A stretch of 64,000 nt of DNA from CADEFF01 sp964569315 (GTDB lineage: Bacteria > Pseudomonadota > Alphaproteobacteria > Dongiales > Dongiaceae): the NCBI GenBank assembly GCA_964569315.1, contig CAZMUZ010000004.1:1-64000 (forward strand), read 5' to 3'. A model generated the notes under the pieces. That model was given only the letters and a program-made list of their open reading frames with translations, searched no databases and had not been told where the DNA came from. Both the position numbers and the translations under genes were made by a program. Positions 51,203 through 60,310 of the stretch are shown here, in pieces (position 1 is the stretch's first letter; every line of letters starts with the position of its first letter).

Positions 51203-51982
51203 CTAATTCTCCTCGTCGAGCGGGGTCGTATAGGCCCGCGTGATGCCGCCGTCGATCAGCAGCGACTGGCCGGTCATGTGCGACGAGTCGTCGGAGACGA
51301 GGAAGAGGGCGGCGCGGGCGATCTCCTCGGGCCTCGCGAGCCGGCCCATCGGCTGATGCACGCGCCGGCGCTCGCGCTTCGCAGGCTCGTCATAGAGCCG
51401 CGTCACCAGCTCCGAGGCGACCGGCCCCGGCGCCAGCGCGTTGGCGCGGATGTTGCGGCGCGCATAGATCATGGCGAGCTCCTGGGTCAGCGCGACCACG
51501 CCGCCCTTGCTCGCCGCATAGGCGATCTGCGGCGTCGCCGAGCCGACGAAGGCGACCATCGAGGCCATGTTGACGATGCCGCCGCCGCCCGCCCGCAGCA
51601 GGGCGGGAACCGCGGCGCGACAGCCGAGAAACACGCCCGTCAGATTGACGGCAATGGTGCGGTGCCAGGCGTCGAGCGGGGTGTCGAGCGGCCCGTTGTC
51701 GTCGGCGAGGCAGATGCCGGCATTGTTGAAGATCGCGTCGAGCCGCCCGAAGGCGCGTTCGGCCGCCGCGACCATCGCGTTGCAGTCCGCTTCGCGCGCG
51801 ACATCGGCGGCGAGCGCCTCGACCTTCGCGCCCGTCGCGGCAATCTCCGCCGCGACCGCGTCGGGCGATTTCAGATCGACGAGCGTGAGCCGCGCGCCCT
51901 CGGCCGCGAAGAGCGCCGCGCTCGCGCGCCCGATCGCGCCGCAAGCGCCGGTGATCAACACGCTGCGATCCTTGAGCCGCAT
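51203..51982 (-). CDS. Short-chain dehydrogenase/reductase (classical SDR)
   Basis: A 259-residue NAD(P)-dependent oxidoreductase. The cofactor motif is LITGACGAIGRASA near residue 9, with Asp in VDLKS suggesting NAD preference; NNAGICL, the catalytic Ser in MASMVAFVG and Y-x3-K in YAASK follow, then the C-terminal SLLIDGGITRAYT. Substrate unknown. It is co-directional with the transporter operon (230 bases upstream of the binding-protein start) and divergent from the glutamine synthetase gene. Confidence 0.9.
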   Translation of the reverse strand: MRLKDRSVLITGACGAIGRASAALFAAEGARLTLVDLKSPDAVAAEIAATGAKVEALAADVAREADCNAMVAAAERAFGRLDAIFNNAGICLADDNGPLDTPLDAWHRTIAVNLTGVFLGCRAAVPALLRAGGGGIVNMASMVAFVGSATPQIAYAASKGGVVALTQELAMIYARRNIRANALAPGPVASELVTRLYDEPAKRERRRVHQPMGRLARPEEIARAALFLVSDDSSHMTGQSLLIDGGITRAYTTPLDEEN

Positions 51983-52171
51983 GGCACTCTCCCCCTCGAA
52001 GCCCGCGCACTATACCGGGCCCGCCTGTCCGGCGCAGCAGGCTGGGCCGCGGATCGGCGATGCCCTGCCAAGCCGGCGGGGCTCGACGGCCGGCGAGCGG
52101 CTCGATTATCCTCGGGCGCGGCATGCGCGAAAGCGAAAATGCCCGCGGGGGCGGCGGCATTGGGGGAAACG

Positions 52172-53494
52172 ATGGTCGATCGGAGCGGGAAGTTCATCGA
52201 GCGGTTGCGCAAGGGCAATGTCCGCTATCTCCGCTTCGAGCTGCCGGACATGCACGGCACCTCCCGCGTCAAGGTCGTGCCGATCGACAAGGTCGCCGGC
52301 TATGCCGAGAACGGCCTCAACATGTATGGCGGGACCCTCGCGCTCGACACGGCGTCGAGCGTCGTTGGCGGCGCCAGGCTCAATGAGGAGGTGAGCTACG
52401 CCGACTGCCACCTCTTTCCCGACTGGAGCTCGCTCGGACCTGTGCCCTGGCTCGAGGCGACGGCGCGCGTCGTCTGCGACGCCCATATGGGCGGCAAGCC
52501 CATTGAGGCCTCGCCGCGTTGGGCCCTGGCGCGCCTCATCGGCGAGGCGAACCGCATGGGCTACGACGTGGCGATGGGCCACGAGTTCGAGTTCTACCTG
52601 CTCACCAAAGGGACCTACGAGCCGCTGTTCGGCGGGGTGCATATCTTCAACGCCGTGCGCAATCAGTGGGTGCCGGAGATCGACCAGTTGTTGCGATATC
52701 TCCAGGATTCCGGGATCGACCTCCTCACCCACAACTGCGAATACGCCGCGTCCCAGTTCGAGATCAATTACGGGCCCGGCCGGAACCTCGCGGGCGCTGA
52801 CAAGGCGTTTCTCTTCAAGAACGCGGTCAAGGAGGTGACGCATCGGCTCGGTTATCACGCCACCTTCATGTCGAAGCCCTGGAACGACCGCGCGGGCAGC
52901 GGCTGTCACTTCCATGTGAGCCTGGTGGACCGCAAATCGGGGCGGAACCTCTTCCTCGACCGTCAGGCGAAGGACGGGCTCTCCGAGCTCTGCCGCGCCT
53001 TCACACAAGGCATCCTCGATCATGCCCCGGCGATGATGCCGCTGATCAACCCGACGCCGAACTGCTATCACCGGCTGAGGCCGCATACCTTCGCGCCCTC
53101 CAACATCTCCTGGGGCATCGAGGACCGCTCCGCCATGGTGCGGGTGAAGGCGAGCCGCGACGAGGCGACCCATATCGAGATGCGCGCGGCCTCGGCCCTC
53201 AGCAATCCCTATCTCAGCGCCGCCGCGACGCTCGCCGCCGGCCTGCTCGGGATCCGCAAGAAGCGCAAGCTGCAGCCCGCCTCGACCGGTCCCAGCGAGG
53301 AGAATCCGAAGTTGAAACGCTTCGCGCCCGATCTCGAAACCGCGCTTGCCGATCTCGCGGCCGACAAGGAGATGACGGGCCTGCTCGGCAAGGACCTGGT
53401 TCACGTCTTCACCACCCTGAAGCGGAACGAGCTGCAGCGCTTCCGCAGCCACATCACCGACTGGGAGCGCGCGGAGTATATGGAGGTTTACTAG
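52172..53494 (+). CDS. Glutamine synthetase family ligase (PuuA / gamma-glutamylamide synthetase-like)
   Basis: A 440-residue GS-fold ligase that joins glutamate to ammonia or an amine with ATP. It has the N-terminal beta-grasp (NVRYLRFELPDMHGTSR), the metal-site E-F-E-F in GHEFEFYLL, CEYAASQFEINYGPG, GYHATFMSKPW with GSGCHFHVSL, and RLRPHTFAPSNISWGIEDRSAMVRV. The sequence is not the housekeeping GlnA type (no adenylylation-loop Tyr seen). With a PuuB-like oxidase and a Pot-type importer nearby it is likely a gamma-glutamylputrescine-type enzyme. The ATG at 52172 has TGGGGGAAA upstream; GTG and ATG further upstream are less protein-like. Confidence 0.85.
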   Translation: MVDRSGKFIERLRKGNVRYLRFELPDMHGTSRVKVVPIDKVAGYAENGLNMYGGTLALDTASSVVGGARLNEEVSYADCHLFPDWSSLGPVPWLEATARVVCDAHMGGKPIEASPRWALARLIGEANRMGYDVAMGHEFEFYLLTKGTYEPLFGGVHIFNAVRNQWVPEIDQLLRYLQDSGIDLLTHNCEYAASQFEINYGPGRNLAGADKAFLFKNAVKEVTHRLGYHATFMSKPWNDRAGSGCHFHVSLVDRKSGRNLFLDRQAKDGLSELCRAFTQGILDHAPAMMPLINPTPNCYHRLRPHTFAPSNISWGIEDRSAMVRVKASRDEATHIEMRAASALSNPYLSAAATLAAGLLGIRKKRKLQPASTGPSEENPKLKRFAPDLETALADLAADKEMTGLLGKDLVHVFTTLKRNELQRFRSHITDWERAEYMEVY

Positions 53495-53537
53495 GCGCCG
53501 ACGCTCGCTTCGCGGGCGGGCGGCGGATCCGCCTTCG

Positions 53538-56500
53538 CTAGCCGAGAATCGCTTCCCAGAAACGCCGCCGGTCCGGGGCCTGCGCCGCCAGCGTATGGCG
53601 CGCCAGCAGATCGGCCTGGGCGCTCCTCGCCAGCCTTTCGCGCAAGGCCCGGTCCTCGATGAGACGACAGAGCGCCTCATACCAGGCGTCGGGTTCCTGC
53701 GACACCAGCAGGCCGGTTTCTCCGTGGGCCACGGTTCCGCGATAGGCCGTCGCGTCGGATACAACCGGCGTCAGTCCGCAGGCGGCATAGTCAAGATATT
53801 TGATGCCGCTCTTGTGGCGATTGAACTCGTTCGCGACGAGCGGTGCGATGCCGATATCGAAGCGCGGCGCCTGCGAAACCATCCATTGCGCGAATCCGGG
53901 ATAGTTGCGGGCCGAGCGCGGAACGGTCTCGACCGCGATCCCGGCGCGCGGCGGCCCATTGAAGACGCCGATGCAGGTGAAAGTCACGCGGTCGCCATAT
54001 CGGCGCCGCAGCTTCTCGATCGCAGGCAGCACCAGGGCGAGATCCCCGTCATGGGTTCGCGTGCCCATATAGAGAATGCCGACGGTATCGGCCTTTCTCG
54101 CGACGGCCGAGCCGCTGGGTGCCTGCCAAAGCCGCTCGTCGAGAGCATTGGGCAGAATCCGCACATTCCCGTTCAATGCGGTCATCCGCTCCCGCAGCGG
54201 CGCCGTCGAAACGACGACCGTGTCCGCCGCCCGCGCGATCGTTTCCATGGCGGCGAGAACCGGCGGCGGGAAACGACCCGACGCGGAATGGTTCGCCGGC
54301 AGATGAAACAGATCGTCATCGATCTCGTAGATCAGCCGGAGGTTCTGCGACCGGCAGCGCTCGACGATTTGCGCCGCCCCGTCCGGCGTCCGCACCGCGT
54401 CTCGCTGCACGAGCACCGCATGATGATGGCCGATCTCGGCCGGATTTCCGTCCGAGATCGAGAGGCGGCACAGCCGCGAAAGGCTTGCGTGCCGCAACGG
54501 CCTGACGACGCGGATGTAGCCGGTTCCGTCCGCATCGCCGTCCGCCCGCTTCGGCACAAGGGCGAGCACCGACCGCATGCCGGCGGAGCGCCAGCCCGAT
54601 GGGCGGTTCGCGGCGACCCCGGCGAGGATCGGTCCGACGGTCCGGCCATCCGCCTTCGCTCGAGCCGGCGCGTCGGCCGATATCGCCGCCCCGCCATCGC
54701 CTTCGACGAGACCGCCATAGAGCTTGAAATATTCGTCGCTCATGGCGGCGCAGTCGTTGCGCCGTCCAGCGCCTTCCTGCCAGCGGTGGACGGCGGCGAT
54801 CTTCGTCGGTAGCGCGCCCGGATCCGCCCGCAGGCCTTCGATAACGTCGATCACGCCGGCAAGGGATGTTTCGGCCACGACCCAGCCCGCACCGCTTTCG
54901 CGGATTCGTTCGGCAACGGCTCCGAGATCGAACCCGATCGCGGGAATGCCGGATGCCCAGAGCTCGGTCAGCGTATGGCAATAGGTTTCCGGCCAGATCG
55001 AAAGCACGCCGCCGATATGGGGCCTGATGGCGCGCACCTTCTCGGCGAAATCCGAGCGAACATATTCCCCATGCTGGATCACATGCTTGAAGCCGTCGAA
55101 ATCCTCGACGACTTTGCCGAGAACATGCACTTCGAGGTGCCTTTCGCCGGCGATCTTTCCGAGCCCGGCGATGAACTCGCCGCCCTTCTTGCTGTTGATG
55201 TTTCCCGGAAAGAGGATGCGCAGGGGCTCGCCCGGCGCTAGGGGTTCGGCCACGCGGTCGAACGCGGCGAAGTCGCGACCGTGCGGGATCACCGGGAAGG
55301 TCCGCCGCCCCAGGAAGGGATAATTCTCGATCAGAACGGCCCGGGCGCTATGGCTCGTCGTGACGAAGGCATCGCAGCGTTCGAGAATCCCCGCGAGCTG
55401 CTTCCTCCAGGCGTGGACCGCCGCGTTCTTCAGCGGGGGGAAGTCCGGTTCGCGCCACAGCTCGTGCCGGCATTGGCCGGTCGTCGCCGTGCAACGGCCG
55501 GCGCAGAAGACATTGTTCTCGTCCAGGAGCCCGACAGTCGGGCAGACGCTGTAGAAATCGTGGAACGAGAAGACGACAGGCAGTCCGATCGCCTTCGCCA
55601 TGTCGATCAGCCCGAGTCCGTGCCAGGATATGTGCCGGATATGCACGAGCTCGATGGCGTAGCGCACCAGCCATTCCGCGACCGCGGAATCATATTCCGC
55701 GCTGCGATGGGGAAAGGCCTTGAGCGTTTCTCTCAAGCGGATTTTCTCCAGCGCGACGTAGTTGCCCTCGACGAAATGCATGAGGCTCAGCGTCGTCGCA
55801 TCGCAATGGAGCACCAACGCCTCGAGGCGATTCTCGAGCGCCGCCATGAGGTCCTGATTGGTCTGTCTGGTGCCGCCCGTTCTCGTCGAAATGACGAAGA
55901 GCACGCGCGGCTGGGGGCCTCTGGTTTCGGGTCGGGCGGCCAGCGTTCCGGCCCGGCGGACTCGCTGCCGCGCCGCCGCGAGAGACGGATCGCCGAACTT
56001 CCGGAGCAGGGTCGCATATTCGGGATATCGCCGGTCGAGCAGCTTGCGGCCGCGGGCCTGAAGTTCCGTTCTGGCCTCCCCGAAGCTCGCCGAGCGCACA
56101 TGATGGACCAGCGTCGCATCGTCGATCACATGCGACCAGCCGAGACGCAAGGCCCGCATGCACAGGTCGTTCTCTTCGCCATAGCCGCGCGGAAAGGCGG
56201 ATTCGTCCAGCTTTCCGATCGCCTCGAGACAGTCGCTGCGGACATAGAGGCAGAACCCGCTCCCTGTCGGGACGGTGGGATAGGACCGGCGGGAAACCTG
56301 CGACACCGCGCGGCCGTAGCCGTCGAGATCCAGCGGAGCGGGGATCTCGTTCCTCGCGCCGGCTTCGGGCGCCGAGAATGCACCGGCATTGTCGGAGAAG
56401 GGGGTGGCGGTGCCGACCTTGTCGCCGGAATAGACCGCCAGCCGCAGGTTGCGGAGCCAGCCGGGAGTCACCTCGGTGTCCGAATTGAGGAACACCACAT

Positions 56501-59399
56501 CGCCCGGGCCCGCCAGATCCATGCCGCGATTCACGGTGCGCGTATAGCCGAGATTCTCGTCGTTTCGATGCAGTTCGATCGCGCCGAGCCCGCGAAATCC
56601 CGCAAGCATCCGGGGCGTCGCGGGGTCCGTGCTCGCATCGTCGATCACGATGATGCGGCAGGCGGGCGGCGTATGGCGCAAGAGCGCGAGCAGGCAGCGG
56701 GCGGTTTCCTCGGCGGCGTTGAAGACCGGAACGACGATCGCCGGCGGTTCTGGTTGCCGCGCCATTCGCGCAAGCGCGCCCGCGACATCCGCTTTCGACC
56801 CCTTGTCACCATCGGAGGGTGCCCCGTCGCCCTCGGCTGTCGGCAGAAAGCCGTACCACCAGGCTTTTCCCGACGGGTGCACGCCCTCGGCGCAGGCGGT
56901 GCGTAGCTCCTGGTTCTGGTAGGCGGCGGTATCCCGCAGGAGCGGCGCGATCAGCCGGAACAAGCCGCTCTTGAGCCGTAATTTCAGCGCGCGAGGCAGC
57001 GGGGCTCGATGATAGGCCGTCCGCAACGCGCCCAGCAGATATGCGGTGCCTTCCTCGCGCGTCGGGCGGGGCGGCCGGCGCAGGAACCGCATCGGCGACG
57101 TGATGCGCCAGGAGGTGGAGGCGTAGACGCGCGACAGCCGCTCGCGGAGCGCTCGCGTGTGAGCGTCGCGGGTCTTGAGCTGCTGTTTCAGCCCCTCGAT
57201 CTGGCCGTCGCGCAGCGCGAGCGCTGCGTCGAGCTCCGCCTCGCGCGCTGCGATTGCGGCCGACAGTGCCTGAATTCTCGTGCGATTCCCGTTCGCGAGC
57301 GCCGCTATGTCGGATCTCGATTCGTCCTCGACGAAGTTCCGGATCGCCGCCCGGCCGGCCGGCGCGGAGGCGCGTTCCTGATCGAGCAGCGTCGTCCGGT
57401 GGGAACGCAGCGCAATGAAGGCGTTCTCGTAGATCGTGCCGAGATGTTTCGGCATGACCTGGGGGCGAATGCCCGTCTTCCACATCAGATAGCCGAGCCC
57501 CGGCTGATCTCGCCGGCCGAAGCGGCTGACATGGTCCCACCAGAGCTCCATGAGCTGCCCGACTCCGGCATCGCGATGATCCCGCCAGAGAAATCCGCAG
57601 GAAATCAGGCCGGTATGACGCGGCAGTTTTTCCTGCTGGAAGAACGCATGCTGCGCGAGGATGGCGCTGGGGTTGTTGCGCAGACCGGCGAGGATCGCCT
57701 CGCACTCGTCATAGACGTCGGACCGCAGGGGGTGGCGCCAGGCCACGAACGGCTTTCCGTGCAGCCATTGCCGGATCATCGCGCCGGGGTCGGCGAGAAA
57801 GGTCACGTTCGCGTCGACATAGAGCGACGCGTCGTACCCGCTCAGATAGCGATGCGGCAGAAGCTTGATGGCGCGATTCTGCGCAACCGGATGGTTCATC
57901 CCGGGATCGACGACACGCACGTCCCATCCGGGAAGGGCCCGGTTCCGGTCGGTGAAGCATATGAAATCCACGCCGGCCGGCCGGTAGGCGGGGCTCTCGA
58001 TCTCGTCATAGTCGCCGAAGATCGCCGTGTAGATACAGAGTTTCCCGGGATTGCCGTCGCGCTCGCCGGAATCGGCTGCGGTCTCGACGAACCGCGCGTT
58101 GCCGCCATCCTCGGCGGGCAGCCGCGGGTTGGGCGTTTCGGCGAAGTCTCCGTCCTCGAGCGCCTTCAGCCGATAGACGGCCCAACGGAAGGCCGCCTCG
58201 TCCGTCCTGCCCGCGCGCATGCATCCGATGGCCTCGGCGGCGAGTATCGACTTTCTCGTTCCGGATCTTGCGCCGAGCCCGCGCAAGACGGACATCGCGC
58301 GATCGATGCCGTCGCGATCCCGCATGATGCCGATACAAGCCGTGGCGGCGCGATCGACGAGAGAGGCGCTCTGGCCGCCGCTGTCCGCCTCGAGAATGCC
58401 GAGCCAGCGATCGAGCGCCTCGGGCCAGTTTTTTTCCGCGCCGGCGGCCTCGGCGGCCGCCGTCGCCGCATCGTGCAAGCCGGGATCGGGCGGACCCGCC
58501 GCCCCATCCGCGGGTCGCGGAGGTGCCGCGCTTGCGCTCGCCGGCGAGGTCTCGATCGCCGGCGCCGCGTCTCCGTTCGCGATCCGGCGCGCCGCGGGAT
58601 CGCTGCCGATCGCGGTGCCGAGCTGCGCATAGGTCGCGCGCCGTTCCGCCGCTGCTGCGGGATCGGCGACGGCGCGGAAGAAAGCCGCAACCTCCGCCGG
58701 CAGGTTGGCGCCATAGCCGAGAACGCCGAGCCCTTCGCCGTGCGGGAAGTCGAAGCTCGGAAACTCCGCCCGCAGCGCTTGCCACAAACGCAGCAGGCCG
58801 GTATCCGGCGCGCACATGGCGGTGCCGGGGATGAGCACCACGGCGCGGTCCGAGAGCTTCGGCCGCCAGCGGTCGAAATCCCGCGTCGCATGGGCGGCAA
58901 GCGGGCCCTGCTCGATATGGAGCAGGTCGATCGTGCCGTCGCGGAACGTCCCCAGCGCATCCTCGACGCTCCCGGACTGGAGCTGCGAGAACTCCGCATA
59001 TCTGCAGTTATGCGCTTCGAGGGTGCGGAAGGTCGGCGTCGCGGAGAACGCGGACGCGGCCTCGCCGGTCCATTGCCCGACCCCATGGCAGCGCGTGTCG
59101 AGGGCGAGCGACCGCACCGCCTGGCAGAACGCGAAATAGGAGTGCCCGCTTCGTGTCCCGAGCTCGACGAGCCGGCGCGGCCGCGAGGCCCCGGTGATCC
59201 AGAGCGCGAAGGGCGCATGTTCGAGCCAGGCCGAGTTCCCCAGGAAATCGGGATACCAGAAACTGGTGTCGTTAATTGTATTCCCCTGCCGTCGGACGCA
59301 CGTTCTGCGTGCAGAATAACCTGCCGGCGCCGGCAGTGCTACCCGCGAGAGCGGCAGGTGCCGCCATCGGCGGCAATACGGCCGCCGAAACACAGACAT
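53538..59399 (-). CDS. Giant multidomain protein: methyltransferase-like, TOD1/DUF616, coiled coil, GT2 and two GT4 glycosyltransferase domains
   Basis: One open frame of 1953 codons. Numbered from 59399: residues 50-230 a methyltransferase-like domain (LVELGTRSGHSYFAF, 78-92); 240-450 a linker with helical repeats; 455-665 a TOD1/MUCI70 (DUF616) glycosyltransferase-like domain (YTAIFGDYDEIESP, LYVDANVTFLADP); 700-760 a coiled coil ending YASTSWRITSPMR; 885-1135 GT2 (VVPVFNAAEETARCLLAL, LNSDTEVTPGWL, GYGEENDLCMRA); about 1165-1600 GT4; about 1655-1953 a second GT4 (KYLDYAACGLTPVVS). It likely builds a surface glycan in the cytoplasm. The first 41 codons use rare codons and are not protein-like; the likely start is AUU at 59276 with AGGGG six bases upstream. 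No other glycan genes are adjacent. Confidence 0.85.
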   Translation of the reverse strand: MSVFRRPYCRRWRHLPLSRVALPAPAGYSARRTCVRRQGNTINDTSFWYPDFLGNSAWLEHAPFALWITGASRPRRLVELGTRSGHSYFAFCQAVRSLALDTRCHGVGQWTGEAASAFSATPTFRTLEAHNCRYAEFSQLQSGSVEDALGTFRDGTIDLLHIEQGPLAAHATRDFDRWRPKLSDRAVVLIPGTAMCAPDTGLLRLWQALRAEFPSFDFPHGEGLGVLGYGANLPAEVAAFFRAVADPAAAAERRATYAQLGTAIGSDPAARRIANGDAAPAIETSPASASAAPPRPADGAAGPPDPGLHDAATAAAEAAGAEKNWPEALDRWLGILEADSGGQSASLVDRAATACIGIMRDRDGIDRAMSVLRGLGARSGTRKSILAAEAIGCMRAGRTDEAAFRWAVYRLKALEDGDFAETPNPRLPAEDGGNARFVETAADSGERDGNPGKLCIYTAIFGDYDEIESPAYRPAGVDFICFTDRNRALPGWDVRVVDPGMNHPVAQNRAIKLLPHRYLSGYDASLYVDANVTFLADPGAMIRQWLHGKPFVAWRHPLRSDVYDECEAILAGLRNNPSAILAQHAFFQQEKLPRHTGLISCGFLWRDHRDAGVGQLMELWWDHVSRFGRRDQPGLGYLMWKTGIRPQVMPKHLGTIYENAFIALRSHRTTLLDQERASAPAGRAAIRNFVEDESRSDIAALANGNRTRIQALSAAIAAREAELDAALALRDGQIEGLKQQLKTRDAHTRALRERLSRVYASTSWRITSPMRFLRRPPRPTREEGTAYLLGALRTAYHRAPLPRALKLRLKSGLFRLIAPLLRDTAAYQNQELRTACAEGVHPSGKAWWYGFLPTAEGDGAPSDGDKGSKADVAGALARMARQPEPPAIVVPVFNAAEETARCLLALLRHTPPACRIIVIDDASTDPATPRMLAGFRGLGAIELHRNDENLGYTRTVNRGMDLAGPGDVVFLNSDTEVTPGWLRNLRLAVYSGDKVGTATPFSDNAGAFSAPEAGARNEIPAPLDLDGYGRAVSQVSRRSYPTVPTGSGFCLYVRSDCLEAIGKLDESAFPRGYGEENDLCMRALRLGWSHVIDDATLVHHVRSASFGEARTELQARGRKLLDRRYPEYATLLRKFGDPSLAAARQRVRRAGTLAARPETRGPQPRVLFVISTRTGGTRQTNQDLMAALENRLEALVLHCDATTLSLMHFVEGNYVALEKIRLRETLKAFPHRSAEYDSAVAEWLVRYAIELVHIRHISWHGLGLIDMAKAIGLPVVFSFHDFYSVCPTVGLLDENNVFCAGRCTATTGQCRHELWREPDFPPLKNAAVHAWRKQLAGILERCDAFVTTSHSARAVLIENYPFLGRRTFPVIPHGRDFAAFDRVAEPLAPGEPLRILFPGNINSKKGGEFIAGLGKIAGERHLEVHVLGKVVEDFDGFKHVIQHGEYVRSDFAEKVRAIRPHIGGVLSIWPETYCHTLTELWASGIPAIGFDLGAVAERIRESGAGWVVAETSLAGVIDVIEGLRADPGALPTKIAAVHRWQEGAGRRNDCAAMSDEYFKLYGGLVEGDGGAAISADAPARAKADGRTVGPILAGVAANRPSGWRSAGMRSVLALVPKRADGDADGTGYIRVVRPLRHASLSRLCRLSISDGNPAEIGHHHAVLVQRDAVRTPDGAAQIVERCRSQNLRLIYEIDDDLFHLPANHSASGRFPPPVLAAMETIARAADTVVVSTAPLRERMTALNGNVRILPNALDERLWQAPSGSAVARKADTVGILYMGTRTHDGDLALVLPAIEKLRRRYGDRVTFTCIGVFNGPPRAGIAVETVPRSARNYPGFAQWMVSQAPRFDIGIAPLVANEFNRHKSGIKYLDYAACGLTPVVSDATAYRGTVAHGETGLLVSQEPDAWYEALCRLIEDRALRERLARSAQADLLARHTLAAQAPDRRRFWEAILG
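59303..59316. repeat. Palindrome ahead of the giant gene
   Basis: TTCTGC-GT-GCAGAA is a perfect dyad 27 bases upstream of the proposed AUU start at 59276. An overlapping alternative hairpin, GCACG-TTCTG-CGTGC, shares the same bases. If translation starts at 59276 this lies in the leader or promoter; between 59277 and the next gene start at 59620 I see no other feature. Confidence 0.45.
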
Positions 59400-59619
59400 G
59401 ACACAATCCGCCGGCGCGATCGCGACGATGGCGCGAAAGCTCGGCTGCGGCAGCGGCGAGATCCGGCGATTTCGTCGCGATCTTGCGGCGATGGCCGGCC
59501 GGATGAGCGGCTTGGGGCGGATCGCTTGTCAAGCAACGGGCGCGCGCGCCAAGATCGTCGCTCGGGCCGCCACGGCCGCGCCGGGCGGCACCGTTTCCGG
59601 CCGCAGGAGACGACACGCC

Positions 59620-60288
59620 ATGACGCCGAGACGCTTTCCGCAGCCCACCAGCCGCGAAGCGGCGATCGTTCCCGGGCAGACCGCCCTGTTGGTCGTCGAT
59701 GTGCAAAATTACTGCGCCCGTCGCGGCGAGGGCGAGTTCGAACGCCCCACGGCGGCCGACGAATACTATCTGCAGCGCGTGGAACGGCAGGTTCTGCCCA
59801 ATCTCGCGCGCTTGATCGGCGCCTTCCGGCGCGACGGCATCGAGGTGATCTACACGGTGATCGAGAGCCTGACGGCGGACGGGCGCGACCGCAGCCTCGA
59901 TCACAAGCTCTCCGACATGCATGTGCCGCGAGGCTCGCGGCTCGGCAAGGTGGTGGAGGAGATCGCGCCCGCCGCCGACGAGATGGTGATCCCGAAGACC
60001 GCCTCGGGCGTCTTCAACGCCACCAACATGGAGTATGTGCTGCGCAATCTCGGCGTCGAGTATCTCGTGGTCGCAGGCGTCTTCACCAACCAGTGCGTGG
60101 AATCGGCGGTGCGCGACGCCGCCGATCGCGGCTTCATGGTGACGACGGTCGAGGATTGCTGCGCGACGAAGACGCAAGCCTGGCACGATGCGGCGCTGGT
60201 GACGCTCGGCGGTTACAGCCGTCTGCGGAGCGCCGATCAGGTGATCCGGGAGCTGGGAGCGCCGGCCAGGGCGGCCGCATCCCGGTGA
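59620..60288 (+). CDS. Isochorismatase-family cysteine hydrolase
   Basis: A 222-residue hydrolase of the isochorismatase fold. The catalytic triad is visible: Asp in ALLVVDVQNYC, Lys in VIPKTASGVFN and Cys in GVFTNQCVESAVRDA. These enzymes cleave amide or vinyl-ether bonds; the N-carbamoylsarcosine / ureidoacrylate / nicotinamidase group is the closest by pattern. It may hydrolyse a nitrogenous intermediate such as a carbamoyl amide. ATG at 59620 has AGGAGA about ten bases upstream. Divergent from the giant glycosyltransferase gene, and 22 bases before the methyltransferase gene. Confidence 0.88.
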   Translation: MTPRRFPQPTSREAAIVPGQTALLVVDVQNYCARRGEGEFERPTAADEYYLQRVERQVLPNLARLIGAFRRDGIEVIYTVIESLTADGRDRSLDHKLSDMHVPRGSRLGKVVEEIAPAADEMVIPKTASGVFNATNMEYVLRNLGVEYLVVAGVFTNQCVESAVRDAADRGFMVTTVEDCCATKTQAWHDAALVTLGGYSRLRSADQVIRELGAPARAAASR

Positions 60289-60310
60289 TCGCCGGCGAGC
60301 GCCGCCGCCG

